From: Monosiga brevicollis MX1
Taxonomy: Eukaryota; Opisthokonta; Choanoflagellata; Craspedida; Salpingoecidae
Length of the DNA: 58,070 bases
Direction: 5' to 3'
NCBI RefSeq assembly: GCF_000002865.3
Contig: NW_001865065.1
Span: forward strand, 547,401-605,470
Shown: positions 32,641 through 44,500 of the stretch, in pieces
How positions within the stretch are numbered: the first letter of the stretch is position 1
How the letters are laid out: each line of letters begins with the position of its first letter
Notes under the pieces: model-generated
What the model saw: only the letters and a program-made list of their open reading frames with translations
Told to the model about the DNA's origin: nothing
Databases searched by the model: none
Program-made: the position numbers and the translations under genes

Positions 32641-35600
32641 ATGGCGGCGCCGGGCACCATGATGCAGCTGATGCGCCGCGTGGCGGCGACTCCGGCCGCG
32701 GCTGCTACCAGCATGGCCATGAACCAAGCTCGCAGGTACGTGCTCTACCACCCTGGGGCCGTGGCAGCACTGTTATAAACCTCGAGCAAGATTGCAAAAG
32801 GATTGCGGAATGAAAGGCGTCAGAGAGAGAGAGAGAGAGAGAGATGCGCTGACCAAAATGTGGCACATGGGGCTGGGCTGCTGGGGCGTTTGTGTCTGCA
32901 TCTTGTCGACCCCAGCGCTATCGCGCTCTGCTCATCACCGAATGCAATTGCTATAGCGCGCCGATGGTGGTCGTTCGCTTGGCTTCAAGCCATGTGCATG
33001 AAATGACCACCCTGAAGCTTGTCTCGGACGTGCATTCTGAGCAGTTTCAGGTCGGTTCGCACTCTTGCTCTTCGACCTCTTGCCGCTTGGCTGGCGCTGA
33101 TCAGGTCGAGTCGCGCGCACGCATTGTGGGGTATAGGAAAACGATACAGCGCTGCGCGGTGAGGCCGCATCCATCCGTGATTTGGCAGCCAAGGTCCACC
33201 AGGGTGGTGGTCCTGATAGTATCAAGCGCCACAAGGACAAGGGCAAGCTCGTGGCCCGCGAGCGCATTGCAGCCTTGCTGGATGCCGGGTAAGCCCCATG
33301 CCGGTGGCCACTGTATGCTTTCCGTTGACTTTTTCTGATTCCTCAAGTCTCTCCAGCCTAGTAAGAGTAGCCATATCGGCATCCATACACTCATCATGCC
33401 GCTCGTGCTCCATTCTGGCCAGCTCACCCTTTTTGGAGATTGGCCAGTTTGCTGCGCACAACGTCTACCAGGACCCCAAGGGTCAGCCCGAGAGTGTGCC
33501 AGCTGCCGGTGTTGTCGCTGGTATTGGTCGCGTCGCTGGGTACGCCATTTTGTTCTCAACCATGCTGACAAGATACGGTGTTGGTCACCAAACACTTCTC
33601 ATTGGTGGTGTCCTTCTTGGTTTCGACCAATACTGATGCCCATGCAGGCGTGAATGCATGATCGTGGCCAACGATGCCACTGTCAAGGGTGGATCCTACT
33701 ATCCCTTGACGGTGAAGAAGCATCTCCGTGCCCAGGAAATTGCCATGCAAAACCACTTGCCTTGCCTCTACCTTGGTAAGAGTTGACCTTTGGCTCTTTT
33801 GCTGGCGATTCCAGACCACCTCGAGCACACTGACCTCATGGGTTTCAATCCTTCCGTTTCAACTACTTTTCCCGGCCATGCTTGCAGTGGACAGCGGTGG
33901 TGCCAACCTGCCCCGACAGGATGAGGTGTTCCCGGACCGCGATCACTTTGGACGCATCTTTTATAACCAGGCCAACATGAGCGCACAAAACATTCCTCAG
34001 GTACAAACCTGTCACGTGCTTTGCTGGACGCCGTTTGTGCACGTCCCTGCCGTAGTTGATTCGATATCCGCGCTGGCTGGCCCTTCTCCTCACCTGCCGT
34101 TTTGGGCCGACCGCGACCGCACTGCCGAAACATAAGATTGCGGCCGTGATGGGCTCGTGCACTGCTGGTGGCGCCTACGTGCCCGCCATGGCAGACGAGA
34201 GCATTATTGTCAAGGAGCAGGGCACCATCTTCCTGGGTGGCCCACCTTTGGTCAAGGCCGCCACGGGCGAAGAGGTGTCGGCTGAAGACTTGGGCGGCGC
34301 CGACTTGCACACCCGTGTGTCGGGTGTGGCCGATCATTTTGCTGTCGATGACATTCATGCGCTCAACATCATGCGCTCTTGCGTCAACCAACTGAACCGA
34401 CCCAAGCCCGAGCAGGTTCGGCCTCGCAGGTGTAAGTCCATGCGCTCATTCTTTTATCTCACTCTACACGTTCTCCGGTGTCCCATCCCCACCTAGCTGG
34501 AAATGCGCGAGAGCGCCGAGCCGCTGTACGATGCGCAGACGCTGTACGGTATCGTGGGTACCAATCTCAAGAAGACCTTTGAAGTGCGTTCTGCGTTCCC
34601 GGACTCCGCATCAATGTGCTCAAAACCTGGTTTCGCACGTGATTTCCCGCAGCAACTCTCATCGGCGGTTGGTGCTCGATGTAGGTGCGCGATGTCATTG
34701 CATGCATCGTCGATGGCAGTCGCTTTTCCGAGTTTAAGGCCCGCTATGGTACCACGTTGGTTTGCGGTATGTTTCTTTTTCGCGGCGCATGCGAGGCTTC
34801 GCCTTGCACCTCCTTTTTCAAATTACAACGTGCAAGCATCCCATGTTTGAGTCGAGAGCCATGCTTGGTGCACTCGCAAGTCTCTGATGCTGTTCTTTGC
34901 GCTTGGGGGGTGCGCTCTCTCAGGTTTCGCTCACATTGATGGCATGCCGGTGGGCATTGTGGCCAACAACGGCGTGCTCTTCTCCGAGTCGGCTCTCAAG
35001 GGTGCCCACTTTATTCAGCTGTGCAATCAGCGCAACATTCCACTCATTTTTTTGCAGAACATCACTGGTCTGTGCTCTCACGTGCGAGGGTGCGTGCTCT
35101 GCTGCTATTGCTCTTGTGCTCATCCTGACCTTGGCTAGGTTTTATGGTGGGCAGCAAGTATGAGAGTGAGGGCATTGCCAAGAACGGCGCCAAGCTTGTC
35201 ACGGCAGTGGCCTGCTCCAAGGTGGGAGCATTCGATCAATGCATCAAAACGTGCCACCGGCCCTGCCCACGTTGGTTGAGCAGTCAACTGGCTTGCCTCA
35301 TCGTTTGTTTTGGCAACCATGCGCAAACCCAGGTGCCCAAGTTGACCGTTGTGATTGGCGGCAGCTTCGGGGCCGGCAATTACGGCATGTGTGGCCGTGC
35401 CTATTCGCCTCGGTGAGTTTGCCTTACCTGAACCACTTCTGGGCGGTGGGCCTACTCAAGGGCCGAGGCAGATCTTTTTGCTCCCCAACAACCTCATGCT
35501 CATGCGACGGATCGTTGCCATAGCTTCATGTGGATGTGGCCCAACGCCCGCATCTCCGTCATGGGCGGCGAGCAGGCGGCCAACGTCATGGCCACCATCA

Positions 35601-36048
35601 AGCAATCGCAGCTTGAACGCAAGGGTGAAACGGTGTGTTTGTTGGCCGCGCCGCGCCGCGTACCGGTGTTTTTTTTTTTTTGGGGGGGGGGGGGGGGGGA
35701 GCGGGGGCACGCCACACGGCCACTGGGCAGCTCATGACTTACTTTGGTCCAACTTTTCAGCTGAGTGAGGAGGATGCACGCCAACTGAAGGCACCCATTG
35801 AGAGCAAATACGAGCAAGAAGGCCACCCGCTGTATGCCAGTGCCAGGTCAGTTTTGAGATGCTTCCGCAACGCCAGTTCCCTCCCTTGGCTCACCGCAGC
35901 TCTCACAACTGGTCTTGACATGTGTTCTAGGTTATGGGACGATGGTGTGATTGACCCAGCTGACACGCGTCGCGTGCTGGCCCTGAGCCTCAGTGCCGCC
36001 CTCAATGCGCCACCCGAGCCAACCAAATTTGGCGTTTTCCGCATGTAA
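32641..36048 (+). CDS. MCCC2: Methylcrotonoyl-CoA carboxylase beta subunit, 15 exons, 577 aa
   Basis: Exons begin at 32641, 32990, 33137, 33423, 33648, 33888, 34137, 34497, 34685, 34924, 35139, 35333, 35524, 35761 and 35931; the stop is TAA at 36046. The first exon encodes an Arg/Ala-rich mitochondrial presequence. Carboxyltransferase blocks follow: [32 protein letters not shown], the oxyanion loop [64 protein letters not shown] and [14 protein letters not shown]. The subunit carboxylates 3-methylcrotonyl-CoA with the biotinylated alpha subunit, in mitochondrial leucine catabolism. Start of the second exon (32990) is the least certain boundary. A poly-T/poly-G tract lies in the penultimate-but-one intron. 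Confidence 0.95.
35669..35702. repeat. T-run joined to G-run in an MCCC2 intron
   Basis: About 14 T are followed by about 18 G, then GAGCGGGGG. It lies between the MCCC2 exons ending 35632 and starting 35761. The G tract could form a quadruplex in the transcript. Confidence 0.85.
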
Positions 36049-36719
36049 ACAGCTGCCTGTCTTTGCACGTGGCCGTGTGCAGACACCTCTGTGCGCAAGG
36101 CGCCCAGCTTTTGCGGTCCATGGTCATGTACGCTCTTTAAACCCCAAAGCTGGCATACGACCGGCCTGTTCTTGTTGCCCTGTCTCGGTTCCTCCTCGGG
36201 CTGGTGCTTTGCCTTTAAAAGTGAAGGTTCCCCAATACCAATGTGGTTGTTCCCGTCATCATCACATACGCATGGAAATGTTACCCAAGGGCAGGCTTGT
36301 GTTGTGGTGTGTGAATGTACTGGCATGCGTGCGTCTTCTTCAACTTTTCTGCGTTTGATTTTCAGGACAAAGAGCCACGACAGGTTGTGTAGGCTCGGGC
36401 GATACATTCAAGGGACTGGGGCGGGGTTGAGGACACTCGCCTGTGTGGCGACGTACTGCTCAACAACAAAGCAAAGACTGACAACATCATAGGGAGAGGG
36501 AAAGGGCTGGGTGGACACAACGAGTGGGATAGATAGCACCCAATAGCCCAGGCATCATCAAACAGTACAACAAACATAAAGGAAAGAAAGAGAAAACCCA
36601 ACAGTGTGGGATGGCTGCCCTCAACTCGCCAACTGGTCAAAGACTGAGTTGGTCATGGCGTTGCCAAGTATGAGGTGCTTCCTCCCATTTTGCCTGGGCC
36701 GCAGACAGGGCAAAGATGC
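36049..36719. other. Convergent 3' spacer, no gene seen
   Basis: This lies between MCCC2 (+) and the small secreted protein (-). Only short unsupported frames are present; it is probably 3' UTR sequence from both sides. Confidence 0.5.
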
Positions 36720-37266
36720 TCAGTAGACGTTGTCCATCACTTGCTCCGACTCATCGTTGAGCTCTGGAAAGCGAGCGTCCACCTTGTTCTGCTCGCAGGT
36801 TTGACGGCAGGTGACGAGCTCATCGACATCGCTGAAGACGGTCTTGCACTCGGCCTCGCAGGTGTATCCAATTTTGGCAAGCTTGTAGCCGTTGTTGCAG
36901 CCCTCGCGGCAGGCCAGGCGCTGAGGCTTGGCAGAAAGAGTGGTGCAAAAGTTTTTGCGGCATGACTTGACCTCACACTTGGCCTTGCACAAGTCGCGGT
37001 CGAGGCGAGTGAGCTCGCCGTTCTTGAATGCCGTGCGGCAAGCCTGGAGGCAATTAAAGTTTTTAAACATGGACAACGTGGTGTGTGAGAACTTTGCGAG
37101 CAGCAAGTGAAAGACGCGTGGACTAGATTAAACCAGAGATCGAGGGAGACAAGGTGCGTACGCGGCGGCAGGCGGGCTCGTCGTATTGCCATTGGTCAAG
37201 GTCCACGTCGGCAAGGCTGAGAGCCAGCAGGGCCAGGAGGGCCAGGGCGACTGCCAGTACTTTCAT
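36720..37266 (-). CDS. Small secreted CxxxC-repeat protein, 142 aa
   Basis: Two exons (37266-37162, 37043-36720). The signal peptide is clear (MKVLAVALALLALLALSLA). The mature part has repeated CxxxC pairs: CRRAC, CKAKC with CRKNFC, CREGC, CEAEC and CRQTC. Such pairs on successive helices form disulfide-linked helical hairpins. The pattern resembles the luminal domain of TMEM59-type proteins (CxxxC/GC pairs), but no membrane helix follows and the protein ends in an acidic, Glu/Asp-rich tail. Function is unknown; I infer a secreted or luminal helical protein. It is divergent from the persulfide dioxygenase fusion. Confidence 0.8.
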
Positions 37267-38734
37267 TCAGGCGGTCTGTGTGGGCTTGATCAATCCTCAA
37301 GGAGAAGGCAAGGGGCACTTGATAGCTCCCGAGTCAACGCGAGAGTCGAGTTCTTTTTTTTTTTTTTTTTCCGTGAGGATCCACCGGCGATGTGGCAGAG
37401 GGAAGGGGCGCTGGGAAAAAGGAAAAGAAAATGATGAACTGGGTAACCTGGGGCGAGCAGGACACGAGTTGCTTTGCAAAATGTGTTTGCGTCTTGACCT
37501 TGGTTGCGTATCAACAGGCATGTACCCGAGGGCTTTGCGTGTGCATCAGTATCGGGCGGTACAGCAAAAGTTGGTGGGGCAACCCACGTACCGCCCAGCA
37601 ACACCTAGTGCTCGTTGCGTCCCCTATCCGAGCCGGCCACCGGGTGGTCAAGCATGCATAGACTCGACATTTCCCCGCCCTCGCGTCGTGTCGCATCCTG
37701 CCCTTATCTCCTACGGGTGACCGAGACAACCGACCGCATCGCCGGGCGACGACGTCGCCAGCCGAAACTGCGGACTCTTTTTTCCTGCGTCGCACAGGGT
37801 CACGCTGGCCAAAGGAATGCTACGTTGCTCGCGACATCTTCTCACCAAAATACTGCATCTTCTTTCGAGTAGCTAGCTTCAACTAAGACACTGAAACGCT
37901 ACGATGCTGCATCTTCTTCAGTATTCTCTGCATCTTTACCACCCCGGTCGTTTGCATACAGACAGCACCCAGGAACGTCTGACATTCACCCATGTCAGCA
38001 CGCTGACAATACTATCTGACATTTCGTGATTTTACCAAGTGTTATCAGGTTGATCGCGTTCGGGGCCGACCCGATTCATGAGTTCCTGGACGGCGAGCGG
38101 CGAGCTGGACTGGTCGGGGATCTGGAGGGTGGGTCAATATGATCAATGAGGTCTGAAGGGCAGGCACACATTCACACGCTGATACCCATGTCTTTGACAA
38201 CAGGTTGCTGTTTTTTTTGGCCGTTCCTACGGCCCATTTGCAGTTGTCATTCTGACTTCATCTCTACACGCACACATGACAACAACCTGGTCCGTCTATA
38301 GGGTCTGCTTGTATGGCTCTCTCTCTGGCCTTGTCATCTGATTCAGAAAGCGTCTCTGATCATGTGGTTCTTCTAACCACACCTCTGAATTACTAGCATT
38401 TACATTGGGAATTCATTTCTTTTTGATTCTCACCTGTCTCCATCTCTCACGCCCAACAGCCTTCCCGTCATTCTCTGCTAAACGCTGTCCTTTGTCTCTA
38501 CCTCTCTCTCTGGGCACAGACTGTTCGGGGACGTTGTCGCGACCGGTCCAGCAGCGCCCTACGCACTGGACCCTGGACCGTGCTCCGTTCGCCCACCAGA
38601 GCTCTGCATTTTTCCTCTTCCTCACGGTCTTTTGGCAGTCACGAAACATTTGGTGTTGTTAAGCTCGACCCCGTCCTGCCCTGCCTTGCCTGTCTTCTTC
38701 GTCACTGCTGTATCTCCAACAAGACTCCATCAAC
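37267..38734. promoter_or_regulatory. Divergent spacer with TCTGACA elements
   Basis: About 1.5 kb without a supported gene. TCTGACA occurs at 37978 and TATCTGACA at 38013. GCATCTTCTT is repeated near 37855-37935. A T-run lies at about 37353-37372. Confidence 0.45.
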
Positions 38735-40864
38735 ATGGATCCGACCAAGTCAACGTAAGCCAAGCGTCGTGGGCCGCGACTCTCCTCGCCCCTGCTGACT
38801 CCTTGCCTCCAGCAGACAAGCCACCTCCTCACCGACTCGTTTGACGCTCCTTTCTCCGGCCACATCCGGCTATTTTTACCGGCCGGGCCACGGCCTGTCC
38901 CTTGACGACCAATCAACTTTAGGGTGACCGAGGACGGCTTGCGGGTCGATACCTACTACCTCGAATGTCTGGCACAAGCCAGCTATCTGGTTGCTCATGA
39001 GGGACAAGCCTTTCTCATCGATCCACGCCGCGATATTGAAATGTCAGGCCTGCCCCTGCGTCGCTCTCCTGAGCCTTCCTGAGCCGCTCCACAACCAACC
39101 ACTATTTGTTTTGGTATCTCACACACCACCCGCGCCTGGATCTTGTCGCTTCTGCCTTCAGTTATGTCAAGGCCTTGGCCGATCAGAAACTCACGCTCAA
39201 AGGCATTCTCGAAACGCATCTGCATGCTGATTTCGTCTCCGGGCACATGGAGCTTCTCAACCAATATGGCTGTCCCATCATGATCGGTCGCAACGCCGGC
39301 GCCAAATTCCCCCACTATAGTGCCATGGTTCGTTGCCTTTGCTCCCGGCTTGCGCGCACACAAATGGCCAGCTCTCGGGATCGCTCAAATGCTACAATTG
39401 GCCTCTGGCATGCTTGCCTTGCCCACAGGATGGGGATTGCCTGGCTCTCTCCTCCCGATACAGCATTCGCGCCCTGGAGACCCCCGGCCACACCTTTGGT
39501 TGCGTGACTTGGGTTCTTTATGACAACACGAGCAACAAGCCCCTCAAGGTGAGGAGCATGCGAGTTGTCATCCTTGTGCTTCACGCCCGCCCCGCGGTTT
39601 CTTACCTCCCTGGCCCCTGGCCCCTAATGATCCCCCGTACACGGTCCTTTCTCTAACGTACACCTGGTTTTATGCGCCCTGTTAGGCTTTTACGGGCGAC
39701 ACGCTCTTTGTGGGTGGCTGTGGCCGGCCCGACCTGGTGGGCGCTCTGATTGAAGGCGCCACCCCCGAGAAGCTGTCCCAGCAGATGTTTCATTCCCTTC
39801 ACCACAAGCTTTTGCCTCTGGGCGATGACGTCGAAGTATTTCCCGCCCATGGTGAGTGGTCATGCCCCAACTTGTGCTGCAACACCAAGAGTTCTATAGC
39901 TCACCCTTGGCTGGTCTGCCCTCCTGCCGTTGTATCTTGCACAGGGCCTGGCTCGCCTTGCGGGAAAGGCATTAGCCAAGAGTTATCCTCGACCATTGGC
40001 AACGAGAAACGCACCAACCCAGCTCTCCAGTTTTCCAAGGAGGCAGACTTTGTGGCCTTCAACACAGATGGACTGGATCAAGCCCCGCAGTACTTTCCCA
40101 ATGCCGTCAAGACGAATCTCACCGGTGCCTCCCACCTTGATGCGGAGGTGGCTGCCATCCCTCACCTCGACCCCATTGCTTTCAACGAAGCTCTAAAGGC
40201 CAACGACGAGGTGATTGTTCTCGACACTCGCGGTGCCACCGCTTTCGCGTCTGGCCACGTTCAAGGAGCCACGAACATCCCACTTGGTGAGGGAGGTGGT
40301 GTCAAGCTCAACTATGAAGATGGAAACTTTGCCATTTGGGTTGGTACCCTCATCAAACCAGGCATCACAGTTCTTCTGATCACGGCCGTGGGCAAAGAGA
40401 CTGAAGCTCTTCAGCGCCTCGGCCGCATCGGCTACGCTGCCCAAGTCAAGGGCGTGCTCCAAGGTGGCATGGCTGCTTGGCGGGACTCGGGGTTGCCCAC
40501 CCAGAGCTACGAGCGCTTTGTCATGAAAGATGCTGCAGTCGCCACGCAACTGCAGAACGACCCCTCGACGGTAGTCGTGGACGCCCGCACAGCGGGTGAA
40601 TTCACTTGCGCCGTGCGTGGCCACTTCATCGGTGCCATCAATTTGCCCTTGGCCGAGATGCCCAAGAGTGCCACTGTCTTGGACAAGAGCAAGCACTACG
40701 TTGTATACTGCCTTGGCGGCTTTCGTAGCACCATCGCAACCTCCATTCTGCGGCAACACGGCCTCGATGCCGTCGACATTGTCGATGGTTACGATCGTGG
40801 CGTCCTCGGTAATGCCCGATGCCATACCACCGCCCAAGGTACCTGTACCAAGACAGCGGCCTAA
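38735..40864 (+). CDS. CstB-like persulfide dioxygenase/double-rhodanese fusion, 503 aa
   Basis: Exons are 38735-38754, 38923-39042, 39162-39327, 39429-39548, 39686-39851 and 39945-40864. The N-terminal metallo-beta-lactamase fold shows YLVAHEGQAFLIDPRRD, the metal motif ETHLHADFVSGH, LETPGHTFG and FTGDTLFVGGCGRPD. Two rhodanese modules follow. The first (VIVLDTRGATAFASGHVQGA) has ITAVGKE where the active-site Cys loop should be, so it is a pseudo-rhodanese. The second ends in the active loop YCLGGFRS. PDO, pseudo-rhodanese, rhodanese is the order of staphylococcal CstB, which oxidises low-molecular-weight persulfides to thiosulfate. No clear mitochondrial presequence is seen. It is probably a sulfide or persulfide detoxification enzyme; substrate is inference. 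Confidence 0.88.
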
Positions 40865-41587
40865 TTTGCCTGCCCGTGCATTGTAACGCGTGGCCACGAT
40901 GAGTGTGAGAAAGAGCGTACAAGCAACGGTCGGCAACAGTCATAATCGTTCACCCCAAAGAATTAATTGACAATGGAATTTCTTTCCCTTTTTGTTTTTC
41001 TTATTTCATAAAATTGGCCATCCCTTTTTGTGGACCTTGAGCGGAAAAAAGAGGGTGACCAGTTAAACCTGAGTATCCAACATGGGAGGGACCAAGATGA
41101 TCCAGTGTGACGAAAAGAGTCGTGGCAAGTCGGAGATAAATTGGTTTGATTAAGAGGCATTCATATAGTTCAGAGAGGAGCGAGGCAAGCGCCGTTCACA
41201 ATTGAGCACAACAACACTTCCCGAGGAGACGAGCGAGGCGCGGCCTCGTGACACCCGCAGGAATAGGAAACACAAATGACACGGGATCAAAGTCGACGCC
41301 GAGGTAGCCGCACAAGCGCTATCCGCTAAAGGCTGTACAGCTGCTGTAAATCGAGAGCAGTGAAAAGGCAAGCAACACGGAGAAAGACAACACAGAGACA
41401 GACAAATGCACCACCGCGCCGCACGGGAAAGCGCAGACAAGCAGACGAAACGTATTAACAGAAGAAAACAGAAGATAGGCCGCCAATCTGGTCACCAAGG
41501 TAAAAAAAAAAAATTGACCGATGGAGACGCACATCATGGCAATAACAAGTGCACCTTTGCCAGCGACAGTGTTTTGCGATTTCGAGC
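40865..41587. other. Convergent 3' spacer
   Basis: No gene is supported between the persulfide enzyme (+) and the ULK-like kinase (-). An A-run lies at about 41502-41512. Confidence 0.5.
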
Positions 41588-44500
41588 TCATCGACGCTGC
41601 GCTCCACATTGCGAGCAAAAGCGCTGCTCGGGACCAAAGGGTGCGTGGCACATGGGGCACTTTTCAAGAGCAAAATCCGCGGCCATGGGTGGTGACATGC
41701 GGGTGCCCGCTGCCACCGCTGCAGCCCCCTCGAGCATGGGCCACCCAACAGTGGCTTGAGGCGGTGAGTGGCCCTGCCAATCTAGGGGCATGTCATAGCC
41801 CATGCTCGGATCGTACCCCATATCGTAGCCCAGACGAGGCGGGGACAAGCCCGAGCCCGAGAGAGGAGGTGAATTGGATGTCATAAACCCGTGCGGGTGT
41901 TGTTGCAGAGCGATGCGCTGCATATCCTGTCGCGTCAAGCCCTGCACAGGTGACTGGAAAGGCGATAGGCCCCGCAACTGCTCTGTGAGCTCGTCGGACG
42001 GCCCGCCTTCGAACATGCCACGCCTGGCCAGGGCGGCGGTCTCGTCCTCGTCACCCGCGACGGCATCCTGCAGCAGATGCTCGGGCCCGGCGCCACTGCC
42101 CGAGGTCGGTGCCATGTCTTCAACGCCATCTTGCTTGGCATAAACCTTGGCCAGCAATTGTTCGGTGCGGGCGATATATCGCTGAATGACCGGTTGATCC
42201 TATCAAAGTTCAAATCACAAGCCGATGCCACATTGCGTGAGCTGAAGTGAGGCTTCGCGTCTTCTGTTTTCATGTCCTTCCCGAGCCATTCATTTCTCTT
42301 GGTAAGCATGCTTCTGCCCTGCGGCTGTGACTGTGAGAGCTCGGTGGGTGGGCATACCTCGATCGGGGCCGAATCCAGGACAATGCGAAAGTAAATGAGC
42401 GCCTCGCGATAATCGTTGGAGCTGGAGCGGTAGCGACCGCGTTTGTCAGCCTCAACCGCTTCACGGCAAAGGTGAATGGCGTACTCGTACAGCAACTGCT
42501 CGGCTGAGGGAACCGATGGCAGCTGGGCGAGGAGCGCGCCCACGTTCAAGGCTTGCAGACGCTCCGTCTCGCGCAGGCAAAAGCGGAACGAGTCTACCAG
42601 AATCTCCATTTGTGTCTTCACGCGGGCGTCTCTTAACCACTCGGGATGGTCTTGCACAGCAAAGCGCAGGGAGCGCATGCCAGTGCGAAAAATGTTCATG
42701 GCTTTACGCAGCAACAAAAACGCCTCGCAGTGAGACTGGCCAGGGCGCAGGTCGCCTGCGTGACTGCTGCTGGCGCTCTCCGTTGACGCGTCTAGCTCCT
42801 CCAAGGGACAGCGTGTTCGTGCCAGCTGAATGACCACGTTCTGCAATGGATGGGAAAAGGAAGTTGGGGACAAGAAGTAAGACCAAACGCCACCGTGAGT
42901 TTGTGAAGAACCCGATGCCGACATGACGCAAAGCAGAAACATCGTGTCTGTCAAGCTTACCGCCGGTTTCACCAGTTGCTCAACCCGAGCCTGAAACTCG
43001 GCCAGAGTCGTGATGGAGGATGGCGAGGGCGGGGGCTGGGCAGCAGCCGGAGCACTGCCAAAGGCAAAGGGACCAAGGCGCCGCACGCCACTGGGGCTGC
43101 GGTACATGTTGCCAGCCATGGCATCGTTGATCATGCCCAGGTTCACAGACATTTCGTCCAAGATCACATAGTCATTGTTGCTGGAATGTGCCGAATGAGA
43201 AGCGTGCAGTCCGGTTGCGTCGCTGCCATCCGTGCTACCGCGAATGAGACCAGGCTCAGCTCCAGACGCATGGGTGGCTGATGCACCTTCGCTCGGCGTC
43301 GGAGTGGCCAAGCCAGAGGCGGCTTCATCGACGCCCTCTCGATCCGAGCCTGGATGGGACGAGCTCGGCAGAGGCACAGCTTCGGCGGAGAGGTCGGCAC
43401 TGCTGCGCGTCTGATGCTGAGCATCGGTGCCATGTGCTGCACGACGCACAAAGGGGTGTCGGGCCAACTCGGCAAGAGTCATGCGGTGTTCCGGGTCCAC
43501 CTGCAAAAGCTGAAGGAGGAGATCGGCTAGGTCCGTTGAGGTGGAGGCAGGGATGTCGGGCTTGAGGTGTGGGTTCTTGATTTGGGCGCGCAGCGCCGGC
43601 AAACTTTGAGCCCGAAAGGGTGGGTGTCCCGTGACGCACGAGAACAAGATGACTCCCTGTGTCATGAGAAGATGGCCGGTGCGGGAGACGGGAGACAGGA
43701 GACAGGGAGGGTGAGACGACGACGACACCCCAAATCGGGGACAGCACAATGTAGCATGGAGCCAGAAAAAGCAAGTGCATGTCTGTCAAGAAGAGCAAGT
43801 ATCAGAACAAGTGTCAGAGTAAGTATAAATACATACCAGGGACCAAAGCTCAGCCTTGGCTGAATAGGCATCCCGATCCAAGACTTCAGGCGCCATGTAG
43901 AGTGGACTGCCGCAAAAGGTGGCGGCCAAATCATCTGGCAGCCGCGGATCACACAGACATTGTGAGACAATGTGACGCCTTGCCAGACGGTCAGCAACGG
44001 CCTCAAGGCAGGCGTCACGGCTCTCACCTTCACCCAAAATGCGCGCAAAACCGAAATCCGCCAACTTCAAAATAATCTTGCCCGATGGCGTCTTGGACAG
44101 CAAGACATTCTGCGAAGGACCAATCCCGATAGAAAGCCACGGAGAGAAATGGCCAAAAGTACACCAGGGCAGCGATAAGGCATGGTGTGATGGAAATTGC
44201 GAGAATGAGGGACGGCAAAGTCAGCTGGCAAAGTCAGCTAGCAACGTGACTCGGTTTTACGAACGTGTGGTTTGAGGTCACGGTGAACCACGTCGCGCGA
44301 ACGCAAGTAGGTCAAGGCCGCATCTGTCAAGGCAACGCAACGAGCAGGTGGATTGACCAGCATTAAAAAAAGGGGGGGGGGGGGGGGGGGGGAATTTGGA
44401 TGGNNNNNNNNNNNNNNNNNNNNNNNNNNNNNNNNNNNNNNNNNNNNNNNNNNNNNNNNNNNNNNNNNNNNNNNNNNNNNNNNNNNNNNNNNNNNNNNNN

